Assembly (NCBI RefSeq): GCF_018294505.1
Contig: NC_057796.1
Span: 270,140,982-270,204,981, forward strand
Reading direction: 5' to 3'
DNA: 64,000 nucleotides
DNA from: Triticum aestivum
Lineage: Eukaryota > Streptophyta > Magnoliopsida > Poales > Poaceae
The notes beneath the pieces were generated by a model. The model made no database searches and had not been told where the DNA came from. It saw only the letters and a program-made list of their open reading frames with translations. Below are positions 1 to 10,743 of the stretch, piece after piece. Position 1 is the stretch's first letter. Every line of letters starts with the position of its first letter. A program made the position numbers and the translations under genes.

Positions 1-345
1 CGTTCACATACAATGGGTGCAAGCCAGTTTTGCACACGCAGAATAATCGGGTTAAACTTGACGAGCCTAGCATATGCAGATATGGCCTCGGAACACTGAG
101 ACCGAAAGGTCGAGCGTGAATCATATAGTAGATATGATCAACATAGTGATGTTCACCATTGAAAACTACTCCATCTCACGTGATGATCGGACATGGTTTA
201 GTTGATATGGATCACGTGATCACTTAGATGATTAGAGGGATGTCTATCTAAGTGGGAGTTCTTAAGAAATATGATTAATTGAACTTTAATTTATCATGAA
301 CTTAGTACCTGATAGTATTTTGCATGTCTATGTTGTTGTAGATAA
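1..345 (+). other. Element A untranslated leader between PBS and gag
   Basis: This stretch has no open reading frame and leads straight into the gag start at 346. It is the internal 5' leader of the copia element. The LTR end and PBS must lie just upstream of base 1. Packaging signals would be expected here in this family, but I cannot identify one. Confidence 0.75.
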
Positions 346-3300
346 ATGGCCTGTGCTACTGTTCCATTGAATTTTAATGTGTTCCTAGAGAAAGCTAAGT
401 TGAAATATGATGGTAGCAACTACACGGACTGGGTCCGTAACTTGAGGATTATCCTCATTGCTGCACAGAAGAATTACGTCCTGGAAGCACCGCTAGGTGC
501 AAGACCCGCTGCAGTAGCAACGTCGGACGTTATGAACGTCTGGCAGAGCAAAGCTGATGACTACTCGATAGTTCAGTGTGCCATGCTTTACAGCTTTGAA
601 CCGGGACTTCAAGGACGTTTTGAACGTCATGGAGCATATGAGATGTTCTAGGAGTTGAAGTTAATATTTCAAGCAAATGCCCGGATTGAGAGATATGAAG
701 TCTCCAATAAGTTCTACAGCTGCAAAAGGGAGGAGAATAGTTCTATCAGTGAACATATACTCAGAATGTCTGGGTACCACAATCACTTGACTCAGCTGGG
801 AGTTAATCTTCCGGTTGATAGTGTCATTGACAGAGTTCTTCAATCACTGCCACCAAGCTACAAAAGCTTCGTGATGAACTATAATGTGCAAGGGATGGAT
901 AAGACAATTCCCGAGCTCTTCGCAATGCTAAAGGCTGCGGAGGTTGAAATCAAGAAGGAGCATCAAGTGTTAATGGTTAACAAGACCACTAGTTTCACGA
1001 AAAAGGGAAAATGGAAGAAGGGGAACTTCAAGAAGAACGGCAAGCAAGTTGCTGCTCAAGTGAAGAAGCTCAAGTCTAGACCTAAGCCTGAGACTGAGTG
1101 CTTCTACTGCAAAGGGACTGGTCACTGGAAGCGGAACTGCCCCAAGTATTTGGCAGATAAGAAGGATGACAAAGTGAAAGGTATATTTGGTATAGATGTT
1201 ATTGATGTGTACCTTACTAATGCTCGTAGTAGCTCCTGGGTATTTGATACTGGTTCTATTGCTCATATTTGCAACTCGAAACAGGGGCTATGGATTAAAC
1301 GAAGATTGGCTAAGGACAAGGTGATGATGCGCGTGGGAAATGGTTCCAAAGTCGATGTGATCGCCGTCGGCACGCTACCTCTACATCTACCCTCGGGATT
1401 AGTTTTAGACCTGAATAATTGTTATTTGGTGCCAGCGTTAAGCATGAACATTATATCTGGATCTTGTTTGATTCGAGACGGTTATTCATTTAATCAGAGA
1501 ATAATTGTTGTTCTATTTATATGAGTAATATCTTTTATGGTCATGCACCCTTGATGAGTGGTCTATTTTTATTGAATCTCGATAGTAGTGATACACATAT
1601 TCATAGTATTGAAGCCAAAAGATATAAGTTTAATAATGATAGTGCAACTTATTTGTGGCACTGCCGTTTAGGTCATATTGGGGTAAAGCACATGAAGAAA
1701 CTTCATACTGATGGGCTTTTGGAATCACTTGATTATGAATCACTTGATGCTTGCGAACCATGCCTCATGGGCAAGATGACTAAGACTCCATTCTCCGGAA
1801 CAATGGAGCGAGCAACAGACTTGTTGGAAATAATACTTACTGATGTATGCGGTCCAATGAGTGTTGATGCTCGCGGCGGGTATCATTATTTTCTAACCTT
1901 CATAGATGATTTGAGCAGATATGGGTATATCTACTTGATGAAACATAAGTCTGAAACATTTGAAAAGTTCAAAGAATTTCAGATTGAAGTGGAAAATCAT
2001 CATAACAAGAAAATAAAGTTTCTATGATCTGATCGTGGAGGTGAGTATTTGAGTTACGAGTTTGGTCTTCATTTGAAACAATGTCGAATAGTTTCGCAAC
2101 TCACGCCACCCGGAATACAACACTGTAATGGTGTGTCCGAACGTCGTAACCGCACTTTATTAGATATGGTGCGATCTATGATGTCTCTTACTGATTTACC
2201 GCCATCATTTTGGGGTTATGCTTTAGAGGCGGCTGCATTCACGTTAAATAGGGCACCATCTAAATCTGTTGAGACAACACCATATGAACTATGGTTTGGC
2301 AAGAAACCCAAGTTGTCGTTTCTTAAAGTTTAGGGCTGGGATGCTTATGTGAAAAAGCTTCAACCTGATAAGCTCGAACCCGAATCGAAGAAATGTGTCT
2401 TCATAGGATATCCAAAAGGAGACTATTGGGTACACCTTCTATCACAGATCTAAAGGCAAGATATTCGTTGCTAAGAATGGATCCTTTCTAGAGAAGGAGT
2501 TTCTCTCGAAAGAAGTGAGTGGGAGGAAAGTAGAACTTGATGAGGTAATTGTACCTGCTCCCTTATTGGAAAGTTGTTCATCACAGAAATCAGTTCCAGT
2601 GATTCCTACACCAATTAGTGAGGAAGCTGTTTATGATGATCATGAAACTTATGATCAAGTTACTACCGAACCTCGTAGGTCAACCAGAGTAAGATCGGCA
2701 CCAGAGTGGTACGGTAATCCTGTTGTGGAGGTCATGTTACTTGACCATGACGAACCTATGAACTATGAGGAAGCGATTATGAGCCCACATTCCGCAAAAT
2801 GGCTTGAGGCCATGAAATCTGAGATGGGATCCATGTATGAGAACAAAGTGTGGACTTTGGTTGACTTGCCCGATGATCGGCAAGCCATAGAGAATAAATG
2901 GATCTTCAAGAAGAAGACTGACGTTGACGGTAATGTTACTATCTAGAAAGCTCGACTTGTTGTGAATGGTTTTCGACAAGTACAAGGAGTTGACTACGAT
3001 GAGACCTTCTCACCCGTAGCGATGCTTAAGTTTGTCCGAATCATGTTAGCAATTGCCGCATTTTATGATTATGAAAGTTGGCAAATGGATGTCAAAACTG
3101 CATTCCTTAATGGATATCTAAAAGAAGAGTTGTATATGATGCAACCAGAAGGTTTTGTCGATCCAAAAGGTGCTAACAAAGTGTGCAAGCTCCAGCGATC
3201 CATTTATGGACTGGTGCAAGCATCTCGGAGTTGGAATATACGCTTTGATAGTGTGATCAAAGCATATGGTTTTATACAGACTTTTGGAGAAGCCTGTATT

Positions 3301-4322
3301 TACAAGAAAGTGAGTGGGAGCTCTGTAGCATTTCTGATATTATATGTGCATGACATATTGTTGATCAGAAATGATACTAAATTTCTGAATAGCATAAAAG
3401 GATACTTGAATAAGAATTTTTCAATGAAAGAACTCGGTGAAGCTGCTTATATATTGGGCATCAAGATCTATAGAGTTAGATCAAGACGCTTAATTGGACT
3501 TTCACAAAGCACATACCTTGATAAAGTTTTGAAGTTCAAAATGGATCAAGCAAAGAAAGAGTTCTTGCCTGTGTTACAAGGTGTGAAGTTGAGTCAGACT
3601 CAATGCCCGACCACTGCAGAAGATAGAGAGAAAATGAAAGTCATTCCCTATGCTTCGGCCATAGGTTCTATCATGTATGCAATGCTGTGTACCAGACCTG
3701 ATGTGTGCCTTGCTATTAGTTTAGCAGGAGGTACCAAAGTAATCCAGGAGTGGATCACTGGACAATGGTCAAGAACATCCTGAAATACCTGAAAAGGACT
3801 AAGGATATGTTTCTCGTTTATGGAGGTGACAAAGAGCTTGTTGTAAATGGTTACGTCGATGCAAGTTTTGACACTGATCCAGATAACTCTAAGTCACAAA
3901 CCGGATACGTATTTATATTGAATGGATGAGCTGTAAGTTGGTGCAGTTCCAAACAGAGCGTCGTGGTGGGATCTATGTGTGAAGCAGAGTACATAGCTGC
4001 TTTGGAAGCAGCAAATGAAGGAGTCTGGATGAAGGAGTTCATATCCGATCTAGGTGTCATACCTAGTGCATCGGGTCCAATGAAAATCTTTTCTGACAAT
4101 ACTGTTGCAATTGCCTTGGCAAAGGAATCCAGATTTCACAAGAGAACCAAACACATCAAGAGACGCTTCAATTCCATCCGCGATCAAGTCAAGGAGGGAG
4201 ACATAGAGATTTGCAAGATACATACCGATCTGAATGTTGTAGACCCGTTGACTAAGCCTCTCTCACGAGTAGAACATGATCAGCACCAAGAATCCATGGG
4301 TGTTAGAATCATTACAATATAA
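346..4322 (+). pseudogene. Element A copia gag-pol polyprotein, broken
   Basis: Order seen: gag from 346; CCHC zinc knuckle (C-x2-C-x4-H-x4-C) at 1099-1140; aspartic protease motif DTGS at 1246-1257; integrase HHCC zinc region about 1653-1776, followed by the catalytic core; reverse transcriptase about 2880-3600; RNase H about 3960-4160. The order protease-integrase-RT-RNase H is the copia order. Breaks: in-frame stops at 649, 2025, 2331, 2944 and 3927, and frame changes near 1510, 2420 and 3740. The usual RT motif YVDD reads YVHD at 3343-3354, so the first catalytic aspartate is His. The start at 346 follows a non-coding leader and begins a typical copia gag. Non-functional as it stands. Confidence 0.93.
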
Positions 4323-4340
4323 TCTAGATTATTGACTCTA

Positions 4341-4355
4341 GTGCAAGTGGGAGAC
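4341..4355 (+). other. Element A polypurine tract
   Basis: A purine-rich stretch (gtgcaagtgggagac) lies directly against the TG start of the 3' LTR at 4356. That is the position of the plus-strand DNA primer in LTR elements. Confidence 0.75.
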
Positions 4356-6072
4356 TGAAGGAAATATGCCCTAGAGGCAATAATAAAGTTGTTATTTATA
4401 TTTCCTTATATATTATAAATGTTTATTATTCACGCTAGAATTGTATTAACCGGAAACTTAGTACATGTGTGAATACATAGACAAACAGAGTGTCCCTAGT
4501 ATGCCTCTACTTGACTAGCTCGTTAATCAAAGATGGTTAAGTTTCCTAGCCATAGAAATGTGTTGTCATTTGATGAACGGGATCACATCATTAGAGAATG
4601 ATGTGATGGACAAGACCCATCCGTTAGCTTAGCACTATGATCGTTTAGTTTATTGCTATTGCTTTCTTCATGACTTATACATGTTCCTATGACTATGAGA
4701 TTATGCAACTCCCGAATACCGGACGAACACTTTGTGTGCTATCAAACGTCACAACATAATTGGGTGATTATAAAGATGCTCTACAGGTGTCTCCGATGGT
4801 GTTTGTTGAGTTGGCATAGATCAAGATTAGGATTTGTCACTCCGATTGTCGAAGAGGTATCTCTGGGCCCTCTCGGTAATGCACATCACTATAAGCCTTG
4901 CAAGCAATGTGACTAATGAGTTAGTTGCGAGATGATGCATTACGGAACGAGTAAAGAGACTTGCCGGTAACGAGACTGAACTAGTTATGATGATACCGAC
5001 GATCGAATCTCGGGCAACTAACATACCGATGACAAAGGGAACAACGTATGTTGTTATGCGGTTTGACCGATAAAGATCTTCGTAGAATATGTAGGAGCCA
5101 ATATGAGCATCCAGGTTCCGCTATTGGTTATTGACCAGAGATATTTCTCGGTCATGTTTACATAGTTCTCGAACACGTAGGGTCCGCACGCTTAACGTTC
5201 AATGACGATTTGTATTATGATTTTATGTGCTTTGATGACAGAAGGTTGTTCCGAGTCCCGGATGAGATCACGGACATGACGAGGAGTCTCAAAATGGTCG
5301 AGACATAAATATTGATATATTGGACCATGTTATTCGGACACCGGAAGTGTTCCGGATGGTTTCGGGTAAAACCGGAGTGCCGGACGGGTTACCGAAAACC
5401 CCGGGGGAACTAATGGGCCACCATGGGCCTTAGTGGAGAGAGAGGAGGGCAGTCAGGGCAGGCCCCCCCCTTTGCAGTCCGAATTGGACAAGGGAAGGGG
5501 GGGGGCGCCCCCCTTTCCTTCTCCCTCTCTCCCTCTCCTTCCCCCCCTCTCTTCCTCTTGGTGGAATCCTACTAGGACTTGGAGTCCTAGTAGAACTCCC
5601 CTCTTTGGGCGCGCCCCTAGGGCCGGCCGGCCTCCCCCTCCCTCCTTTATATACGTGGGGAGGGGGGCACCCTAGAACACACAAATTGATCTTTTAGCCG
5701 TGTGCGGTGCCCCCTCCACATTTTCCACCTCGGTCATATCGTCGTAGTGCTTAGGCGAAGCCCTGCGCCGGTAACTTCATCATCACCATGACCATGTCGT
5801 CATGTTGACGGAACTCTCCCTCGGCCTCAGCTGGATCAAGAGTTCGAGGGATGTCACTGAGCTGAACGTGTGCAAATCGCGGAGGTGCCGTGCGTTCGGT
5901 ACTTGATCGGTTGGATCGCGAAGACATTCGACTACTTCAACCGTGTTACTAAACGATTCCGCTTTCAGTCTACGAGGGTACGTGGACACACTCTCCCCGC
6001 TCGGTTCTATGCTGCTCCTAGACAGATCTTGCGTGATCGTAGGATTTTTTTGAAATGCTACGTTCCCCAACA
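4356..6072 (+). repeat. Element A 3' LTR (1717 bp)
   Basis: It starts TGAAGGAAATATGCCC after the polypurine tract and ends ccccaaCA at 6072. The centre (about 5450-5640) is a GC-rich stretch with long C and G runs that opens overlapping, non-coding ORFs on both strands. A TATA-like element at 5646-5653 follows it. The partner 5' LTR is outside the window, so LTR divergence cannot be measured here. Confidence 0.93.
5646..5653 (+). promoter_or_regulatory. TATA-like box in element A LTR
   Basis: The sequence tttatata occurs about 425 bp before the LTR end, on the sense strand and downstream of the GC-rich block. It is a plausible LTR promoter TATA box; no transcript evidence is available. Confidence 0.45.
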
Positions 6073-6376
6073 GCCTCCGCCTGCTACGCCACGACCACCG
6101 CCGGCTGCTCCCCCTCGGCGATATGGGGCCTTGCACAGTGCCGCGGCGACGTCCCATGGTAGGACTGCATGCTCTGGTTGGCCGCGGCAGTACGGACATG
6201 GCCTACACGCTCATCCTTCTCAACATCCAGAATGCCACCGGCATGGACTGGTGTATCTGGCCGCGTTCAATCGAGTGCAATGAAGCTCATGTCCAACGAC
6301 TCCGGCGACGGTGCGAACAAGGGGATTGCGATGGACACTCGGTGGCGGTAGCAGTGGTGGACTGCGGGCGGGTGGC
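6073..6376. other. Unassigned GC-rich sequence between elements A and E
   Basis: About 300 bp of GC-rich DNA lie between the 3' end of copia A and the remnant 3' terminus of gypsy E. ORFs of 60-100 codons cross it in several frames, but none shows a family motif I recognise. It may be the original insertion target of both elements, or a piece of an older GC-rich transposon or gene. The last five bases (gtggc, 6372-6376) would be the target-site duplication of E/C; the partner copy would be beyond the window. Confidence 0.5.
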
Positions 6377-6390
6377 TGATGACCCACAAG

Positions 6391-7789
6391 AAAATCAGCA
6401 GGGTATTCTATTTTCCGACACAAGACTTCAACATCTCTAACAATCCCAATAGGTGATATAGTGTCTCTATTAGCAAGTTTAATAGTAACATCTATGTCTT
6501 CTATCTCTGCGGGTGTTATGTCATTCATAATTTCTTGATATAAGGTGTAAGGGATAGCACTCACACTAGCACCTATGTCATATAAACCATGATAACATCG
6601 ATCTCCTACTTTAACTAAGATGATGGGCATGCCAACAACAGGTCTATGTTTATCTTTTTATCAGGTTTGGCAATTCTAGCAGCTTCTTCACAGAAGTAAA
6701 TAGCATGCCCATCCATGTCTTCTTCCAAGAGATCTTTAACCATAGCAATACTAGGTTCTACTTTGATTTGTTCATCAGGTTTAGGTGTTCTAATATAGCT
6801 TTTGTTAACCACAGTTGAAACTTTAGCATGTTCCTTTATCCTAACAGGAAATGTGGTTTCTCAATATAAGGAGAAGGAACAACTAGATCAACATTGTAAA
6901 GTATAGTTTCTTCTTTAACTGGTACCGGTTCTTTGATTTCTTCTTTAATAGGTGGGTGATATTTAAACCACTTATCTTTAGGGAGATCAACATGAGTAGA
7001 AAATGATTCACAGAAGGAAGCTACTATCTCAGAGTCAAGTCCATATTTAGTGCTAAACTTTTGAAAAGCATCGGTATTCATAAAAGATTTAACACAATCA
7101 TACTTAAGCTTAATACCTAACTCTTTACCTTCGCCGAGTTCCCAATCTTCAGAGTTGCATTTAATTCTTTCCAAAAGATCCCATCGGAATTCAATAGCCT
7201 TCTTCATAAAAGAACCAGCACAAGAAGTATCAAGCATGGTTTGATCATTACGAGAAAGTCGAGCATAACAATTCTGGATAATAATTTCTCTTGAGAGCTC
7301 ATGATTGGGGCATGAATATAACATTGACTTAAGCCTCCCCACAAGCTAGAGCGATACTTTCTCCTTCACAAGGACAAAAAATATATATATATAATTCCGA
7401 TCACGATGAACTAGATGCATAGGATAATTTTTTTGGTGGAACTCCAATTTCAGACGATTCCAATTCCAAGAGCCAATATCATCGCATAGCCTATGCCATT
7501 CCAATGCTTTTCCCTTGAAAGATAAAGGGAAAAACTTTTTCATAACTTCATCCCTGGGTAAACCTGCAAGCTTGAACAATCCACAAATTTGTCCTACATA
7601 TATCAAGTGCATATCAGGATGTTCGGTTCCATCTCCTGCATAAGGATTAGCTAGCAGTTGTTCTATCATACCCGAAGGAATTTCATATTCAATATTTTTA
7701 GTAGGTGCAGTAGGTTGAGGGGTAGCTTATTGTGGTTCCGGTCGAGGTGAAGATACCCCGAACAAACCCCTCAAAAGATTGTTTTCCAT
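6391..7789 (-). pseudogene. Element E gag-protease, truncated and frameshifted
   Basis: The reading frame begins with an ATG at 7789-7787, 79 bp after the PBS, and a stop follows after about 20 codons. The gag core (about 7669-6840) carries the same conserved stretches as intact-looking regions of D, for example LLANPYAGDG near the N-terminus and WFKYHPPI later. A pepsin-type protease active site (DIGAS) lies near 6575-6560. Breaks: the early stop, frame changes near 7345, 6840 and 6640, and loss of everything after FLV at 6391. Two of the frameshifts (near 6850 and 6650) recur at the same places in C. Confidence 0.85.
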
Positions 7790-7867
7790 TGTAACAAGTG
7801 ACAATAAATTTCAGCACACTATATAAATGTTTCCTTACCAAATTCCACTTACCAAAGGCGCTTCACT

Positions 7868-7884
7868 CCCCGGCAACGGCGCCA
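7868..7884 (-). other. Primer-binding site, tRNA-Asp type (element E)
   Basis: On the minus strand this reads TGGCGCCGTTGCCGGGG, the exact complement of the 3' end of plant tRNA-Asp including CCA (from memory of the tRNA sequence). It lies 10 bp inside the LTR end at 7895. Confidence 0.85.
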
Positions 7885-7894
7885 GAAGATGCCT

Positions 7895-9413
7895 TCATGA
7901 CCCACAAGTATAGGGGATCAATTTTAGCTCTATTTTTTAAGTAAGAGTGTCGAACCCAATGAGGAGCAGAAGGAAATGACAAGTGGTTTTCAGCAAGGTA
8001 ATGTCTGCAAGTGCTGAAATTGTAAGTAGCGGAGTAGTTTGATAGCAAGATAATTTGTAACAAGCAAGTAATGATAGTAGTAAAAAAAGTGCAGAAAGGT
8101 AGCCCAATCCTTTTGAGGCAAAGGACAGGCCAAAACAGTCTCTTATGATAAGCAAAGTGTTCTTGAGGGTACATGGGATTTTCATCTAGTCACTTTCACC
8201 ATGTTGGTTCAATTTGTGTTCGCTACTTTGATAATTTGATATGTGGGTGGACCGGTGCTTAGCTGCTGTTCTCACTTGAACAAACCTCCTACTTATGATT
8301 AACCCTCCCGCAAGCATCCGCAACTACGAGAAAAGTATTAAGAATAAATTCTAACCATAGCATTGAACTTTTGGATCCAATAGGTCCCTTACGGAATAGC
8401 ACATAAACATGGGTTTAAGCTTCTGTCACTCTCGCAACCCATCATCTAATTTCTACTCCACAATGCATTCTCTTAGGCCCAAATATGGTGAAGTGTCATG
8501 TAGTCAACGTTCACATGACACCACTAAGGGAATCACAACATACATACTATCAAAATATCGAACACATATCAAGTTCACATGATTACTTGCAACATGATTT
8601 CTCCCATGACCTCAAGAACAAAAGTAACTACTCACAAATGATAATCATGCTCATGATCAGAGAAGTATAAAATAGCATATTGGATCTTAACATATAATCT
8701 TCCACCAAATAAACCACATAGTAATCAACTACAAGATGTAATCAACACTACTAGTCACCCACAAGCACCAATATATAGTTCCGGTAACAAGATTGAACAC
8801 AAGAGATGAACTAGGGTTTGAGATGAGATGGTGATGTTGAAGATGTTGATGGAGATTGCCCTCCCAAGTTGGGAGAGTTGTTGGTGATGATGATGACGAT
8901 GATTTCCCCCTCCGGGAGAGAAGTTCCCCCGGCGGAATCGCTCCACCGGAGGGCAAAAGTGCTCCTACCCAAGTTCCGCCTCGAGACGGCGGCGCTCCAT
9001 CCCGAAAGTCTTATCCTTATTTTTTCTAGGTCAAAATGACCTATATACCAGAAGATGGGCACTGGAGGTGGTCCTGGGTGAGCACAACCCACCAGGGCGC
9101 GCCTGGGCTCCCTGGCGCGCCCAAGTAGGCTGTGCCCACCTGGTGGGTCCCCTCTGGTAGTTATTTTCTCCAATATTCATTGTATATTTGATAAAAAATC
9201 TCCGTGAAGTTTCAACTTGTTTGGAGTTGTGCAGAATAGGTGGCCTGACGTAGCTTTTCCAGGTCCAGATTTCCAGCTGCCGGAATTCTCCCTCTTTGTG
9301 TATACCTTGCATATTATGAGAAAAAAGGCATTATAATTACTCCAAAAAGCATTATTATGGATAAAAACATCATAAATAATAGTAAGAAAACATGATGCAA
9401 AATGGACGTATCA
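7895..9413 (-). repeat. LTR shared by elements E and C (1519 bp)
   Basis: On the minus strand it starts TGATACGTCCATTTTG at 9413 and ends gggtcatGA at 7895; the expected terminal CA is GA. To its right lies a polypurine tract (3' end of C) and to its left a PBS and gag (5' start of E). It belongs to the same family as the LTRs of D (54577-56096) but to a distinct subfamily: the first 23 bp match and the sequence then diverges before matching again. It holds a GC-rich block with paired GGCGCGCC-like motifs near 9090-9122. Confidence 0.9.
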
Positions 9414-10743
9414 ACTCCCCCAAGCTTAGACCTCGCTTGTCCTCAAGCGAAGACCGAAATCGTAAACATGTACACATGCTTTCAGAGAGAGGTGTCGACA
9501 AAAAAAAATACGGACATAGAAGCATCATGTCATTATTATAACAGCAACAAATTTAAACATAAGGCATTTATCATAGAACTTTTATCATAGACTTCTCATG
9601 AATAAGTGACAATTCATCACACTATTGAAGTATAAAGCAAAAACTCTATTAAAAACCAAGAAACTATGTTCTCAGTCAACTTTGCAACTACAATTCATCA
9701 TCTTTTCAGGAAGGGTCACGTATCGGAGCCTTTAGGCAAGTCCACATACTCAACCATCATATAGTCTTCTATGATTGCTAACACTCACCGCGTACACATG
9801 AGCAAAACGTTTCAACCAGACACATAGAAAGATAGGGGCTTATAGTTTCGCCTCCCAACGTATTCACCTCAAGGGTGATGTCAACAATAATAACTCATGC
9901 TATCTATATTCAACTGGACATATGTGCCTAGATCTTTCCCCACCACATGATGCTTGCCAAAGGAGAAAATTAAAAGGGATAGAAGGAAAACTTTGACTAT
10001 TTGCATAAAAGTAAATACATAAAAGTAAAAGATAGGCCCTTCGCAGAGGGAAGCAGAGGTTGCCATGGGCTTATTTGTTTGTATGCTCAACCCCTTAGTG
10101 CAAAAGAACGTCATGTTGCATTGCCCCTTGTGATAGCGACCTTTATTATGTAGTCTAACGCTTTTATTCTTCACCATCACAAGTTCGTGCAACGCTCAAT
10201 TTTCTCTTACACTAAATGATCTCACACATTCAGAAGCAATTTTTATTTCCTTTTTGCACCGATGACAACTTACTTGAGGGATCTTGCTCAATCCCTAGGT
10301 AGGTATGGTGGACACTTGAAAATAAGATTTGGGTTTAAGGGTTTTTGGATGCACAAGTAGTATCTGTACTTAGTGCGGAATTTTTAGCTAGCAAAGATAG
10401 GGGGCAAGCACCACATATTAAAGGATCTATGACAATATGACTTCTATGTGAATATAAACAAACATAAACCATTAAGTTGTCTTCCTTGTCCAATGTCAAC
10501 AATTTTAGCATATAATATTTTGATGAGGGCTCACAATCACAAAAGATTCTAGGATAGTATATTTATATGTGAATCTTCTCTTCCCTTATTAATTCTTTCA
10601 TGAGCTGCATCATTGACTAATTCTATGTTTGTCAATCTCAAAAAAAATCTACTTATACTTTTCCTTATGTGGTGTCATCACCTACCATAAGACTAGCATA
10701 TGATCTTTTTCATTATTTCTTTCCTTTATCTTTTTCTTCCTTG
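9414..10743 (-). other. Element C 3' non-coding region and polypurine tract (left part)
   Basis: The polypurine tract is at 9414-9425 (minus strand AAGCTTGGGGGAGT against the LTR). The rest is AT-rich and has no coding signal. It aligns by eye with the 3' non-coding region of D (about 62300-63340), for example in the stretch matching cttgaggacaagcgaggtc near 9420-9450. Element B interrupts it after 10743, and it resumes at 21957. Confidence 0.82.

Larger units (their letters stand above)
1..6072 (+). mobile_element. Element A: Ty1/copia LTR retrotransposon, Angela/WIS/BARE-like, 5' LTR outside window
   Basis: The domain order gag, protease, integrase, reverse transcriptase, RNase H identifies the copia superfamily. 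It is followed by a short purine tract and a 1717-bp LTR that begins TGAAGGAAATATGCCC and ends in CA. That LTR start and the 1.7-kb length are, from memory, those of the very abundant Triticeae BARE/WIS/Angela family. The window opens inside the internal leader, so the 5' LTR and PBS lie upstream. The right flank begins gcctc (6073-6077), the expected target-site duplication; its partner is outside the window. The element sits in the GC-rich DNA at 6073-6376, just beyond the end of gypsy element E. Confidence 0.93.
6377..9413 (-). mobile_element. Element E: truncated Athila-type gypsy unit sharing its 5' LTR with element C
   Basis: Read on the minus strand: LTR (9413 to 7895), tRNA-Asp PBS (7884 to 7868), gag (from 7789), then the protease region, ending at 6391. 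There it joins the last 14 bp of an LTR (6377-6390; minus-strand end cttgtgggtcatca). All of pol and nearly all of the 3' LTR are missing. The same LTR is preceded, in minus-strand terms, by the polypurine tract of element C, so it is at once the 3' LTR of C and the 5' LTR of E. The gag region is very like that of C and shares frameshifts with it. Confidence 0.8.

Noticed and set aside
5430..5684. Overlapping 80-84 codon ORFs on both strands in the copia LTR
   Set aside because: Pure GC-rich, low-complexity LTR sequence with C and G runs; ORFs mirror each other and have no motif.
6123..6440. A host gene fragment crossing 6073-6440
   Set aside because: The ORF runs from unassigned DNA into the antisense of gypsy E; it crosses a junction, so it is not one gene.
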